A stretch of DNA of 43,348 bases, taken from the NCBI GenBank assembly GCA_029974875.1, contig JARKQP010000526.1, positions 1 to 43,348 on the forward strand, written 5' to 3'. The translations under genes and the position numbers were made by a program. The notes under the pieces were generated by a model, which saw nothing but the letters and a program-made list of their open reading frames with translations, was not told the DNA's origin and searched no databases. The DNA is from Mobilitalea sp. (lineage in GTDB: Bacteria > Bacillota_A > Clostridia > Lachnospirales > Lachnospiraceae). Shown here piece after piece: positions 32,843 through 41,927 of the stretch. Within the stretch, counting starts at the first letter, position 1. Each line of letters opens with the position of its first letter.

Positions 32843-33832
32843 TTAATTTAACTTATCTAAATGGTGGCATGCCACAAAATGTCCCGGCTTAGCTTCCTGC
32901 CACTGGGGCTCCTGCTCTGCACATAATTCTGATGCATAAGGGCAGCGTGTCCGGAAACGGCATCCGGAGGGAGGATTTAAGGGGCTTGGAACATCTCCCT
33001 TTAACATGATACGCTGGCTGGAGCGTGCAGTCTTGGGATCAGCCACAGGAATGGCTGAAATAAGGCTCCTGGTATAAGGGTGCATGTTGTGGAAGGTCAG
33101 TTCATAGCTGTCTGCCAATTCCACTAATTTGCCCAGGTACATAACACCGATCCGGTTGGATATATGCTTTACAACGGATAAATCATGCGCGATAAACAAA
33201 TAGGTAAGGCCGAATTCAGCCTGTAAATCTTCAAACATATTCACTACCTGGGCCTGGATGGAAACATCAAGAGCCGAGATAGGCTCATCACATACAATGA
33301 ATTCAGGCTCTACGGCAAGTGCGCGGGCAATACCGACCCTTTGGCGCTGGCCGCCGGAAAACTCATGGGGATAGCGGTTCGCCTGCTCTGAGTTCAAGCC
33401 GACCCTTTGGAGGATGGAAATAATCCTGTCATGTCTGTCCTGTTTGCTGGAGGCTAATTTATGGATATCGATTGCTTCCCCCACAATATCGCCGACAGTC
33501 ATACGGGGATCAAGGCTTGCGTAAGGATCCTGGAATACGATTTGCATTTTACGGCGGTAGGGCATCATGTCAACAGCGATCTTCTTATCATGGTCATAAA
33601 TAACCTTGTCATCATAGATAATGCGTCCGCCGGAGGGCTCATATAATCTTAAAAGGGATCTTCCCGTCGTTGTCTTTCCGCAGCCGCTTTCGCCAACGAG
33701 ACCCAGGGTCTCACCCTTATTAATATATAAGGATACATCGTCAACGGCTTTTAAAAATCTTTTATTCTTACCAAAGCCGCCTAAGGGAAAATATTGCTTT
33801 AAATGCTCTATCTGTATCAATTTTTCACTCAT
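32843..33832 (-). CDS. oppF: Oligopeptide ABC transporter ATPase OppF
   Basis: A 329-aa ATPase of the Opp/Dpp importer. Walker A is GESGCGKT (about 48-55), then Q-loop [14 protein letters not shown], signature FSGGQRQR, Walker [13 protein letters not shown] and the switch histidine in FIAHDLS. The C-terminal oligopeptide/dipeptide extension has the cysteine motif [14 protein letters not shown], which suggests the [4Fe-4S]-type cluster site known in this family. The start overlaps the oppD end by eight bases. The ribosome binding site GGAGGC (33841-33846) can be paired with GCCTCC just upstream. Confidence 0.92.
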   Translation of the reverse strand: MSEKLIQIEHLKQYFPLGGFGKNKRFLKAVDDVSLYINKGETLGLVGESGCGKTTTGRSLLRLYEPSGGRIIYDDKVIYDHDKKIAVDMMPYRRKMQIVFQDPYASLDPRMTVGDIVGEAIDIHKLASSKQDRHDRIISILQRVGLNSEQANRYPHEFSGGQRQRVGIARALAVEPEFIVCDEPISALDVSIQAQVVNMFEDLQAEFGLTYLFIAHDLSVVKHISNRIGVMYLGKLVELADSYELTFHNMHPYTRSLISAIPVADPKTARSSQRIMLKGDVPSPLNPPSGCRFRTRCPYASELCAEQEPQWQEAKPGHFVACHHLDKLN

Positions 33833-34907
33833 TCTTTATAGCCTCCTTTTTGGAGGCTTGGCCTCCTATCTCTTCCTGGGAGGCTTTACCTCCCTCTGAT
33901 TCCATACGAGCAGTGCCATTATTACCCTCCATCTCGTTTTTCTGGTTCATCCAGCACTGGGCATAGTGAATATCACTAATATTGGATACAGGGGGCATTT
34001 CTTTTAAGCAGATCTTCATACAATTACTGCATCTGGGTGCGAAGGGACATCCCTTCGGCGGATTTAACATATCAATCGGTGTACCTTCAATGGGCACCAG
34101 TCTTTCATGCTCCGTTGCATCAACACGTGGAATGCTGGCAAGCAGCCCCTTCGTATATTCATGCTTTGGATTATAAAAAATATCGTCCGTTGTGCCATAT
34201 TCAATAATTTTGCCGGCATACATAACGGCAATACGGTCACACATGCTCGCTACAATACCCAGGTCATGGGTAATCATAATAATTGCCATGCCCAGCTGCT
34301 TCTTTAAGTCCATCATAAGCTCCAGGATCTGTGCCTGGATCGTAACGTCAAGTGCAGTGGTAGGCTCATCGGCAATCAGCAGCTTTGGCTCACAGGCCAA
34401 TGCCATGGCAATCATGACACGTTGGCGCATACCGCCGGATAATTCGTGGGGATATTGCTTTAAACGCTTCTGCGGCTCATTAATACCTACCAGAGATAAC
34501 AAATCTACGGCTCTTGCATGGGCCTGCTTTCTATTATAATCCGTGTGTAACAGAATTGCTTCCATGATCTGGTTTCCGATTGTAAAAACCGGGTTCAAGC
34601 TGGTCATAGGATCCTGGAAAATGATAGATACTTCATTTCCGCGGATTTTATTCATTTGTTTATCGTTCATTTCATGAACCTTGTGTCCGTTGAATTCCAG
34701 CGTCCCTCCGATGATCTTGCCGGGGTGGGCTGTTAATCCCATGAGGCTGTAGGCTGTTACGGACTTACCGGAACCGCTTTCTCCAACGATACCGAGCACT
34801 TCTCCGTCATTCAAATGGAAGGAGACGTCATTGAGGGCTTTCACCTCACCTGCCGGTGTAAAGAAAGAAAGCTTTTCATTTTTTATCTCAACTAAATATT
34901 TTCCCAT
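33825..34907 (-). CDS. oppD: Oligopeptide ABC transporter ATPase OppD
   Basis: A 360-aa partner ATPase of OppF. Walker A is GESGSGKS (42-49), Q-loop [15 protein letters not shown], signature LSGGMRQR, Walker [13 protein letters not shown] and switch MITHDLG. The C-terminal peptide-transporter region has [14 protein letters not shown]. After the family's normal end (~residue 325) comes a tail of ~35 polar residues with the near-repeat [16 protein letters not shown]. This stretch encodes the junction stem-loops and may exist mainly for RNA structure. AAGGAAGCG lies before ATG 34907. Confidence 0.92.
   Translation of the reverse strand: MGKYLVEIKNEKLSFFTPAGEVKALNDVSFHLNDGEVLGIVGESGSGKSVTAYSLMGLTAHPGKIIGGTLEFNGHKVHEMNDKQMNKIRGNEVSIIFQDPMTSLNPVFTIGNQIMEAILLHTDYNRKQAHARAVDLLSLVGINEPQKRLKQYPHELSGGMRQRVMIAMALACEPKLLIADEPTTALDVTIQAQILELMMDLKKQLGMAIIMITHDLGIVASMCDRIAVMYAGKIIEYGTTDDIFYNPKHEYTKGLLASIPRVDATEHERLVPIEGTPIDMLNPPKGCPFAPRCSNCMKICLKEMPPVSNISDIHYAQCWMNQKNEMEGNNGTARMESEGGKASQEEIGGQASKKEAIKNE
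33841..33894 (-). promoter_or_regulatory. Competing stem-loops at the oppD/oppF junction
   Basis: Read on the mRNA, a GGGAGG/CCTCCC hairpin (33894-33878) is followed by GGAGGC (33866-33861), CAA, GCCTCC (33857-33852), AAAAA and GGAGGC (33846-33841). The middle GCCTCC can pair either with the upstream GGAGGC or with the downstream one, which is the ribosome binding site of oppF. This gives two exclusive folds, one hiding and one freeing the site. Confidence 0.55.
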
Positions 34908-34924
34908 TTTATCGCTTCCTTTCC

Positions 34925-35971
34925 TTAGTGTTTCAATTTAGGGTCGAATGCATCACGCAATCCATCACCTAATAAATTAAAACTTAAAATAATCAAGCTT
35001 ATCAGTAACGCAGGTGCAAATAACAGATATGGATAGGTATTTAATCCGTTGATGGCAGTGCTTGCAAGGCTGCCGAGGGATGGCAAGGGCACAGCCACAC
35101 CTAATCCAAGGAAGCTTAAGAAGCTCTCCGTAAAAATTGAGGAGGGGATCTGCAGGGTAGTGGTTACGATCAGTGTTCCGATACAGTTTGTCAGCAAATG
35201 CTTGCGGATGATTCTCGCATTGGAGGCACCCAGTGCCCTTGCTGCCGTAACATACTCGCTTTCCTTCAGCATAAGAACCTGGCTGCGGACCATACGGGCC
35301 ATACCAACCCAGTATAATAACGCGAATACAATGAATATACTGATTAAATTGACACCCACAACCTGTATCCATTTAAAGGCGGGCACTGCCGCCAGGGAAT
35401 TCAAGGGAGCCTTCAAAGCGAAGGACAACAGGACAATGAGCAAAATATCGGGAATTGTATAAATGATATCGACAATTCTCATCATAACCATATCCGTCTT
35501 ACCGCCAAAAAAGGCGGAAACCGCACCGTAGACGGAACCGATGATAAGAATAATTCCAGTTGCAATCAGACCGACCAGCAGGGAGATACGGCTGCCCATC
35601 ATTACGCGGACAGCATAATCACGTCCCAATTTATCTGTTCCAAGGATATGGGGAAATACCTTTTCACCGGCATCGATCCGCTCCAGCTCCTTTACGGAAT
35701 AGGTCATAGGCCGTAAATTCTCAGACCCTCTGATCTGCTGTTCATAAGTATATGGATAAAACATTGGTACGATAAAGGAGATGATCATAATAACTATGAT
35801 TACCACTAAGCTTACCATTGCTACTTTGTTCTTTTTTAAACGGCGGAAGCCGTCCTTCCAGAAGCTGACGCTTTCGCGCATGATGACCAGACTTTCTTTT
35901 TCTTCCTCGGATGCCGGCAAAAAGTCATCCGGGCTCCAGTTCCTTTGTAATGTGAGGGGATTTTTCTTCAT
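34925..35971 (-). CDS. oppC: Oligopeptide ABC transporter permease OppC
   Basis: A 348-aa membrane subunit with a cytoplasmic N-terminal stretch (about 1-45), the first helix at ~50-72 and five more in the C-terminal half. The N-terminal OppC signature region (FWKDGFRRLKKNKVAMVSLV) and the coupling loop EAA-type motif (EYVTAARALGASNARIIRKHLLTN) are visible. It forms the channel with OppB. The ribosome binding site is weak (GGACATGAAAT) and lies just after two hairpins, unlike the other genes of the operon. Confidence 0.9.
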   Translation of the reverse strand: MKKNPLTLQRNWSPDDFLPASEEEKESLVIMRESVSFWKDGFRRLKKNKVAMVSLVVIIVIMIISFIVPMFYPYTYEQQIRGSENLRPMTYSVKELERIDAGEKVFPHILGTDKLGRDYAVRVMMGSRISLLVGLIATGIILIIGSVYGAVSAFFGGKTDMVMMRIVDIIYTIPDILLIVLLSFALKAPLNSLAAVPAFKWIQVVGVNLISIFIVFALLYWVGMARMVRSQVLMLKESEYVTAARALGASNARIIRKHLLTNCIGTLIVTTTLQIPSSIFTESFLSFLGLGVAVPLPSLGSLASTAINGLNTYPYLLFAPALLISLIILSFNLLGDGLRDAFDPKLKH

Positions 35972-35988
35972 ATTTCATGTCCATGCAT

Positions 35989-36041
35989 ATTGCAAATACC
36001 TTTGCAATACTGCTTTATTAAGCATATAATACCAAAAGCAG
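35989..36041 (-). promoter_or_regulatory. Two stem-loops in the oppB-oppC spacer
   Basis: ATTGCAAA-TACC-TTTGCAAT (35989-36008) is a perfect 8-bp stem, and CTGCTTT (36010-36016) pairs with AAAGCAG (36035-36041). They lie just upstream of the weak oppC ribosome binding site. Farther left in the transcript, a 24-bp-spaced repeat of AAATAATTTC (36077-36086 and 36101-36110) reaches the oppB stop codon. Confidence 0.5.
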
Positions 36042-36111
36042 TCTGCACTTATCCTTTCATAAATTGTTTTCTTGGGAAATAATTTCACTATTTTATTGAA
36101 AAATAATTTCG

Positions 36112-37029
36112 TTATTTCAATTTGATTCTAGGATCTACCAGTTTATAAACGATATCGACGGCTACGTTCATGAAGACCATAATAGTTGCAAGGAATATGG
36201 TAGTTCCCATAATAACCGTGTAATCCCTGCTGCCGATGGAGCCGACGAATTCTCCGCCCAGACCCGGAATCGTGAAGATTTTTTCCACAACAAAGCTGCC
36301 GGTCAGTGTATATGCTGCCATCGGCCCGATATAGGTAATAACGGGAAGGACGGCATTCCGGAGGGCATGCTTAAATAGTGACATGAACTGTGATACACCC
36401 TTTGCTTTTGTGGTACGGATATAATCCTGACCCAGAACATCTAATAAGGAAGACCTCATTAATCTCATGATATAGGCAGTAGGATAAAAGGATAAGGAAA
36501 CAACAGGCATGATATAATGCTTCCAGGAGGCTAACCCGAGGGTTGGCAATAATTTCAAGCGCAGACCGAGGAAATACATAAGCAATGTACAGATTACAAA
36601 GCTTGGGACTGCAATGCCGCAGGTTGATATGACGCTGATAAAGCTGTCAAGGACTTTCCCACGGTGAAGAGCTGCAAAGCAGCCTAAGGGAATACCCACC
36701 AGCAATGACAGCAGGATCGCACAGCCGCCGACTCTTGCGGATACCGGGAATTTTGAAGAGATAATTCCGGAAACGGTACGTCCTCTTTGCTTTAAGCTTT
36801 CTCCAAAGTCACCATGCACAGCATCTGATATATATGTAAGATACTGCTGGAACAAAGGCTTATCCAGACCGTACTTTGCTTCTAATGCTGCCTGCGCCTG
36901 GGGGCTGATGGCTTTTTCTGAGAGGAAGGGTCCTCCGGGAACCATATTCATCAGGAAGAATGTAAGGGTGCCCACAACAAATATGGTGACAGCTGCGAGC
37001 AATAGTCGTTTTAAGATATACTTAATCAT
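36112..37029 (-). CDS. oppB: Oligopeptide ABC transporter permease OppB
   Basis: A 305-aa membrane subunit and first gene of the opp operon. The N-terminus MIKYILKRLLLAAVTIFVVGTL is the standard OppB first helix; five further helices follow. The coupling loop reads DYIRTTKAKGVSQFMSLFKHALRN. AAAGGAG lies before ATG 37029. The order oppB-C-D-F-A with all parts intact indicates a working peptide importer. Confidence 0.92.
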   Translation of the reverse strand: MIKYILKRLLLAAVTIFVVGTLTFFLMNMVPGGPFLSEKAISPQAQAALEAKYGLDKPLFQQYLTYISDAVHGDFGESLKQRGRTVSGIISSKFPVSARVGGCAILLSLLVGIPLGCFAALHRGKVLDSFISVISTCGIAVPSFVICTLLMYFLGLRLKLLPTLGLASWKHYIMPVVSLSFYPTAYIMRLMRSSLLDVLGQDYIRTTKAKGVSQFMSLFKHALRNAVLPVITYIGPMAAYTLTGSFVVEKIFTIPGLGGEFVGSIGSRDYTVIMGTTIFLATIMVFMNVAVDIVYKLVDPRIKLK

Positions 37030-37107
37030 AGGTTTACTCCTTTAAAATTAAAAATGGCAAATAAATGACACCTTTGCCTGCTCGTTATAATTTTTTAATT
37101 TAAACTT

Positions 37108-37113
37108 ATTATA
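37108..37113 (-). promoter_or_regulatory. -10 element of the opp promoter
   Basis: A perfect TATAAT on the minus strand, ~80 bp before oppB. The -35 at 17 bp (GATAGA) is poor. A CodY-like box fills the spacer. Confidence 0.5.
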
Positions 37114-37115
37114 CT

Positions 37116-37130
37116 CATTTTCAGGAAATA
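37116..37130. promoter_or_regulatory. CodY-box-like site in the opp promoter
   Basis: CATTTTCAGGAAATA matches the known CodY consensus AATTTTCWGAAAATT at 12 of 15 positions and sits right behind the opp -10. CodY represses peptide uptake operons in many low-GC Gram-positives when branched-chain amino acids and GTP are plentiful. Control here is inferred. Confidence 0.5.
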
Positions 37131-38040
37131 TCTATCATATAAAAACCACCTTTTTGAATGAGAGACCAACGAGGCTAAATTATACCACACAAGGGTTGTA
37201 CGGCACAAAGTGACAAAAAAGGATGATATACGGATAGGCATCTTTGCCTGGAATGCAAAAACAATATCCTTATATACAACTTCCTGTAAAGTGGCACGAT
37301 ATACAAATATACAAAAAAGTACATGTATTATCGAGTAATTTTATGCATTGCAGTGCATAAATATTAAAAAATACAAAAAATGTATAATAATAGTATATAT
37401 CATCCTAAAAAGGATATTATAAAATCAAACAATTGTCAAGTGGAAACAAATGTCCGTGCCATACGGTTTTTTAAGTTTTCGCTTTTTTCTGGCGGATTTG
37501 TCATAACTTTACAATATATTTGCTATTATAACAAGTTATAGCAAAAATTTCCCGCCTAAACAACGCAATGCATATAAATTCATATAAATGAATAAAGTAT
37601 ACATTTTGACATTTTCAAACAAGTCTTCCGAAGCAAACAAAAAAGATCGTTATGATTTTCATAAAATCACACCAATCCCCGTTGATTGGGTGCCACAAGA
37701 ATCTTAGACCAAAAACCATCCTATATATTTTGTTTCGATGAAGAACCAAAGCTATATCCATGGCTGTTTTGTTCGCAGATTGCCTATGTCACCAAATGCT
37801 TTGCTTAACGAATTACATATTACTATAAATGTCCGTATGAATCAATACTTATTCCTCTTTTTTTTCATATTCATAATTATTTGAAAAGCTCCTGTTTAGC
37901 AGTCTGATGTAATTGCCAGATGGTTAACTGTAGGTTAATTAAATTAACATAAGTTTACTGTAAATCCATTGTAACCGGAAGAAAATCGTTTTAAAATCAT
38001 AGATAGAAAAACACATGGCAGACGATGGAAAGGAGCAAGC
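37131..38040. other. Long AT-rich intergenic region between divergent opp and XRE-TPR genes
   Basis: No credible gene or known riboswitch was found. It is unusually AT-rich. Visible items are a near-palindrome TTTATGCA-N6-TGCATAAA (about 37340-37361), a hairpin ATCATCCT-A3-AGGATATTAT (~37400), a CCGT/ACGG stem followed by TTTTTT (~37453-37471), a hairpin CCAATC-N6-GATTGG (~37672-37690), and the palindrome at 37934-37948. Several TATAAT-like hexamers exist on both strands, so a small RNA cannot be excluded. Confidence 0.4.
37934..37948. promoter_or_regulatory. Perfect palindrome GTTAATT-A-AATTAAC
   Basis: A 15-bp perfect dyad ~90 bp upstream of the XRE-TPR regulator, with a further GGTTAAC just before it. 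It is a candidate autoregulatory operator. Confidence 0.45.
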
Positions 38041-39153
38041 ATGAGTACAATTCAGATAGGTAAAATTATCGCCGCCCACCGGAAAGAAAAAGGAATTACC
38101 CAGGAGGAATTAGCGGGTCATCTTGGTGTCTCAAAGCCAGCGGTATCCAAATGGGAGTCCGGGCAGAGCTATCCGGATATTTTGCTTTTACCGGAGCTGG
38201 CGGCTTATTTTGACATTACAATTGACCAATTAATAGGATACGAACCACAGCTGACGAAAGAGGAGGTGAGAAAGCTATATCATAGATTGGCAAATGATTT
38301 TACCGGGAAGCCATTTACCCAGGTGTATGAAGAATGTGAAGGTTATATTAAGAAATATTTCTCCTGCTGGGAGCTGCAATACCAAATGGGCTTACTCTTA
38401 ATTAATCACGCGGGCCTGGCGGGAAGCCCGGAGGAGACGGTTAAAATAATTGAAAGAGTGCTGAAGCTTTATCAAAGAATGGAGAAATCCTGTGATGAGG
38501 TCATAATGGCGAAGCTGGCATTAAAGATGCAGGCATTATGTTATCTCATGCTGCAACAGCCTGCCCAGGCAATTGATATCCTAGAGAATATAAAGGAATT
38601 GCCCCTGCCTGTGGAAAGCATGTTAGTGAAAGCCTATCAGATGAAAGGGGATCAACAGAAGGCATTGGAATACCTTCAAGGTTTAACCTATATGAACCTA
38701 ATCACTGTATTGGGTTCAGCGATGGACTATTTGACCATGTATGCAGGACAGCCGGAGAGAATGAAGCAGTACTATGATTTGTTCGTGGATTTAGGCAGGC
38801 TTTTTGAGGTGGAGGAGCTGCATCCGGTTATGTTAATCCAAATTCATCTATCGGCCGCGATGAATTATACCGCCCTGGGAAATAAGGAAGAGGCCTTGAA
38901 TGCGCTGGAAAAATATACGGAGCTGCTTTTAAAATCCAACCATGGAGATTTTTCCTTACACGGAAACCGTATTTTTGATATGGTGGACCAATATTTAGCC
39001 TCAGTAATTGAGGAGACAGAGATGCCCAGAAGCTCAAAGGCGGTTTGGGCTGATTTGGTCAATATCCTCCTTCATAATCCGGTGTTTGAAGCCCTGGAGA
39101 AGGAGGAACGCTTTATCCGCATGAGAAAGCAGATAGAGCATTACGAAAAATAG
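38041..39153 (+). CDS. XRE-family regulator with TPR-like C-terminal domain
   Basis: 370 aa. The N-terminal HTH (about 5-62; IGKIIAAHRKEKGITQEELAGHLGVSKPAVSKWESGQSYPD) is a strong XRE match. The remaining ~300 residues are helical pairs with TPR-like spacing (for example LALKMQALCYLMLQQPAQAIDIL and HLSAAMNYTALGNKEEALNALEKYTELLL). Such proteins often sense a peptide or protein ligand. It heads a probable operon with a small membrane protein and an ABC exporter, 67 bp before the next gene, and likely controls it. GGAAAGGAG lies before ATG 38041. Confidence 0.85.
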   Translation: MSTIQIGKIIAAHRKEKGITQEELAGHLGVSKPAVSKWESGQSYPDILLLPELAAYFDITIDQLIGYEPQLTKEEVRKLYHRLANDFTGKPFTQVYEECEGYIKKYFSCWELQYQMGLLLINHAGLAGSPEETVKIIERVLKLYQRMEKSCDEVIMAKLALKMQALCYLMLQQPAQAIDILENIKELPLPVESMLVKAYQMKGDQQKALEYLQGLTYMNLITVLGSAMDYLTMYAGQPERMKQYYDLFVDLGRLFEVEELHPVMLIQIHLSAAMNYTALGNKEEALNALEKYTELLLKSNHGDFSLHGNRIFDMVDQYLASVIEETEMPRSSKAVWADLVNILLHNPVFEALEKEERFIRMRKQIEHYEK

Positions 39154-39220
39154 TGCGGGACAGAAGGAGCCTGTTGAGCTTGGGAAGCTGAATTATAAAA
39201 TTGTTCTGGAGGATGAGAAT

Positions 39221-39421
39221 ATGGATAACATAATGCAATACCTGCCTTTTTTAATACCACTGGCAATCATACAATTAGCCTTAATGCTGACGGCATTAGT
39301 TCATGTATTAAGGCATAATAAGTATCGCTTTGGCAACCGTATCCTTTGGATTATCATCGTGGTATTTTTGGAATTTGTTGGACCCATTCTTTACTTTACT
39401 GTCGGAAGGGGAGAAGATTAG
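39221..39421 (+). CDS. PLDc_N-type two-helix membrane protein
   Basis: A 66-aa protein with two membrane helices (about 8-29 and 41-60). The pattern LVHVLRHNKYRFGNRILWIIIVVFLEFVGPILYFTVGR is that of the stand-alone PLDc_N (phospholipase D N-terminal) family. There is no catalytic domain. Such small proteins are often encoded next to ABC exporters and may be accessory subunits. The stop is followed almost at once by the ATPase ribosome binding site. Confidence 0.8.
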   Translation: MDNIMQYLPFLIPLAIIQLALMLTALVHVLRHNKYRFGNRILWIIIVVFLEFVGPILYFTVGRGED

Positions 39422-39426
39422 GAGGC

Positions 39427-40344
39427 ATGGAAATATTAGAGGTGAAAAATGTTTCAAAGCGTTTTGGTGATTTGGAGGTTATCAAAGACCTGTCCTTTTC
39501 CGTACCGGAGCATTGTGTCTTTGGCTTTATCGGAAAAAATGGCGCAGGGAAGACTACAACCATGAAAATGATTCTAGGGTTTTTGGCAGCAGACCAGGGA
39601 GAAATCCGCATCTTTGGTGAGAAGGTGAGCTACGGAGCTGCGAAGACAAACCGGTATATTGGATATCTACCGGATGTTCCCGAGTTTTACGGTTACATGA
39701 ATCCGAAGGAATATCTGAAGCTTTGCGGAGAGGTCAGCGGCTTAAAAAAAGACATTATTACGGACCGGACGAAGGAGTTATTGGATTTAGTCGGGCTGGA
39801 GGGAGTGAACCGGAGGATCAGGGGCTTCTCCCGTGGGATGAAGCAACGCCTCGGCATCGCACAGGCGCTCCTCGGGGAGCCGAAGCTGCTGATCTGTGAC
39901 GAGCCCACATCAGCCCTTGATCCCGTCGGAAGAAAAGAGATCTTGGACATTCTTTCCCTGGCGAGGGCTAGAACCACGATTGTTTTCTCGACCCATATCC
40001 TGTCCGATGTGGAGCGTATCTGTGACAGTATCGGTATGCTGGATCAGGGAAAAATAGTTGTTCAGGGAAGTGTTACGGAGATTAAGAATAATTATAGCAG
40101 GGATGTAATCCGGCTTGAGGTGGCTATGGGAAATAAGACAGAGCAGATTTCAAAGGAACTGGTACAAATGAATTCTGTGTCAAAGATAATGACAAAAGAC
40201 AATAAGCTTGACATACAAATAACGAATGCCGAGCAGGCCGGGATGGATATTTTAGCCTATTTGGTCCAGCAGAAAATACCCGTTCTCCGATACGAGCTAT
40301 TGGAACCTTCGTTGGAGAATGTCTTCCTGGAGGTGGTGGGATGA
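39427..40344 (+). CDS. ABC transporter ATP-binding protein
   Basis: A 305-aa ATPase of the ABC-2 exporter (drug/antimicrobial peptide) type. Walker A is GKNGAGKTT (36-44), signature FSRGMKQRLGIAQ, Walker B LLICDEPTSALD and switch FSTHIL. The signature has SRG in place of SGG, common in this subfamily. A C-terminal extension (about 225-305) is typical of exporters. ATG 39427 directly follows TTAGGAGGC; the frame open to 39346 overlaps the previous gene and is rejected. It overlaps the permease start (ATGA). Confidence 0.9.
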   Translation: MEILEVKNVSKRFGDLEVIKDLSFSVPEHCVFGFIGKNGAGKTTTMKMILGFLAADQGEIRIFGEKVSYGAAKTNRYIGYLPDVPEFYGYMNPKEYLKLCGEVSGLKKDIITDRTKELLDLVGLEGVNRRIRGFSRGMKQRLGIAQALLGEPKLLICDEPTSALDPVGRKEILDILSLARARTTIVFSTHILSDVERICDSIGMLDQGKIVVQGSVTEIKNNYSRDVIRLEVAMGNKTEQISKELVQMNSVSKIMTKDNKLDIQITNAEQAGMDILAYLVQQKIPVLRYELLEPSLENVFLEVVG

Positions 40345-41105
40345 GAGGCTTTATGGCTTTTATAAAAAAAGAACTGCTAGAGCAGGTACGCACCTACCGG
40401 CTATGGATTTTATTGGCGGTATTCCTGTTATTTGGCATGATGAGCCCGTTGATGGCAAAGCTGATGCCGGAGATATTTTCCTCCCTGGATATGGAGGGAG
40501 TGGTAATCCAAGTACCGGAGCCGACAGTTTACGATGCTTATGCGCAGTTTTTTAAAAACTTTACCCAGATGGGAATCCTTGTTGTCCTTTTGGTCTTCGG
40601 AGGGACGCTGTCCAATGAATTATCGAAGGGGACATTGGTCAATATCTTAGCAAAGGGGCTTCCCAGAAGAACCGTGCTTTTGTCGAAATATGTGGCAGCA
40701 GTTTTGGTTTGGACTGCAGGCTATGCATTGGCTATTGCGACAGACTATGGCTATACGGTCTATTTATTTCCGGGAGAGGGTGTTACCAACCTTTTCTTCA
40801 GCCTGTTTTGTCTATGGTTATTCGTCTGTTTTGTAATAGCATTGATTATGCTGTCCAGTACGGTTGCACCGGGAAGCTTCGGAGGCCTGATTTTGTCTGC
40901 AGTGTCTCTTGTCATTATGTTAATGCTGGGTATGGTCCCGGAGACGGAGCAATATAACCCAATTACCCTTGCTTCCATTAATACAGCCCTTTTGGACGGA
41001 ACAAAATCCATAAGCGGCCTTACAATTACCATAAGCATAACCTTGGTACTAATCCTGTCATGTCTGATCACCTCAATATTAATTTTTGAAAAGAAAAAAT
41101 TGTAG
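40341..41105 (+). CDS. ABC-2 type transporter permease
   Basis: A 254-aa membrane protein, partner of the preceding ATPase. It has about six helices: one near the N-terminus (about 20-40) and the rest from ~75 on. The segment FGGTLSNELSKGTLVNILAKGLPRRTVLLSKY is the standard ABC-2 permease region (E-x-x-x-G-T). The substrate is unknown; self-protection against a peptide antibiotic is common for such cassettes but not shown. It is the last gene of the XRE/PLDc_N/ABC unit. Confidence 0.85.
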   Translation: MRGFMAFIKKELLEQVRTYRLWILLAVFLLFGMMSPLMAKLMPEIFSSLDMEGVVIQVPEPTVYDAYAQFFKNFTQMGILVVLLVFGGTLSNELSKGTLVNILAKGLPRRTVLLSKYVAAVLVWTAGYALAIATDYGYTVYLFPGEGVTNLFFSLFCLWLFVCFVIALIMLSSTVAPGSFGGLILSAVSLVIMLMLGMVPETEQYNPITLASINTALLDGTKSISGLTITISITLVLILSCLITSILIFEKKKL

Positions 41106-41197
41106 TTCTTAAGATAATATGCTACAATCATTCCAACATATTCTGTGATAGGGGGTACGTCCCCAAAGGAATCAGACAAGGAAAAGGAGAAACGTGA

Positions 41198-41731
41198 ATG
41201 CATAACATTTGGCATGATATGAATCCGGATAGGATTGGAGCCCAGGATTTTATGGCAGTAATTGAGATTTCCAAGGGGAGTAAGAAGAAGTATGAGCTGG
41301 ATAAGGAGACCGGCTATATTGTCCTTGACCGTATCCTGCATACCTCGACCCATTATCCGGCTAACTATGGCTTTATACCGAGAACCTATGGTGATGATAA
41401 GGATCCGCTCGATGTGCTGGTGCTTTGCTCGGAGCCTCTGGAGCCCCTTACATTAGTCCGCTGTTACCCGATTGGTGTAATTAACATGATCGATAATGGC
41501 ATGGGTGACGAGAAGATTATCGCGATCCCCTTTAATGATCCAACCTTCAATACCTATCATAATATTAGCGAGCTGCCCTCCCATACCTTTGAGGAAATGA
41601 GGCATTTCTTTAGTGTCTATAAGGAGCTTGAGAACAAAGAGACAGCGGTAAATGAGATCGGCGGGCCGGAAGATGCGGTAAAGATTGTCGAGCATTGTAT
41701 TGATAATTATAAGGAAGTCTTTATAAAATAA
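41198..41731 (+). CDS. ppa: Inorganic pyrophosphatase, family I
   Basis: A 177-aa soluble enzyme that hydrolyses pyrophosphate using Mg2+. The signature DKDPLDVL holds Asp67, Asp69 and Asp72, equivalent to the metal ligands of E. coli PPase. Other family marks are [33 protein letters not shown] and the [15 protein letters not shown] region. The length is normal. AAAGGAGAAACGTGA precedes ATG 41198. It appears monocistronic. Confidence 0.93.
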   Translation: MHNIWHDMNPDRIGAQDFMAVIEISKGSKKKYELDKETGYIVLDRILHTSTHYPANYGFIPRTYGDDKDPLDVLVLCSEPLEPLTLVRCYPIGVINMIDNGMGDEKIIAIPFNDPTFNTYHNISELPSHTFEEMRHFFSVYKELENKETAVNEIGGPEDAVKIVEHCIDNYKEVFIK

Positions 41732-41754
41732 TGGCATGATGGGCTTTTAGATGT

Positions 41755-41768
41755 TGAAAACGCTTTCA
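41755..41768. promoter_or_regulatory. cre-like site (CcpA operator)
   Basis: TGAAAACGCTTTCA fits the catabolite-responsive element consensus TGWAANCGNTNWCA at every position. It lies 24 bp past the ppa stop, between two convergent genes, not at a promoter. Confidence 0.55.
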
Positions 41769-41785
41769 GGTGTCAAAAACAGGAC

Positions 41786-41858
41786 GGGATGCTTCAGGGC
41801 AGCTTCCGGGGACAGAGTTTACCTCTTCCGGGAAAAGCTGTTTGTAGCATCCCATTTT
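41786..41858. terminator. Large bidirectional hairpin between ppa and the sensor gene
   Basis: GGGATGCT (41786-41793) pairs with AGCATCCC (41846-41853), with inner pairing CAGCTT/AAAGCTG and CCGG/CCGG. TTTT follows on the plus strand. Confidence 0.65.
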
Positions 41859-41927
41859 CAGCTTGATTGATGCTTAGCTTTATTTATATTTAGGTCTACT
41901 TATTCTTAACTTTATTCATCCCTTGAT

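Noticed and set aside
36077..36117. Tandem repeat AAATAATTTC as a mobile-element mark
   Set aside because: Two short AT-rich copies overlapping a stop codon are too weak to support mobility.
37131..38040. CRISPR, T-box or c-di-GMP riboswitch in the long intergenic region
   Set aside because: No regularly spaced repeats, no T-box sequence and no GEMM-like core were seen; only scattered hairpins.
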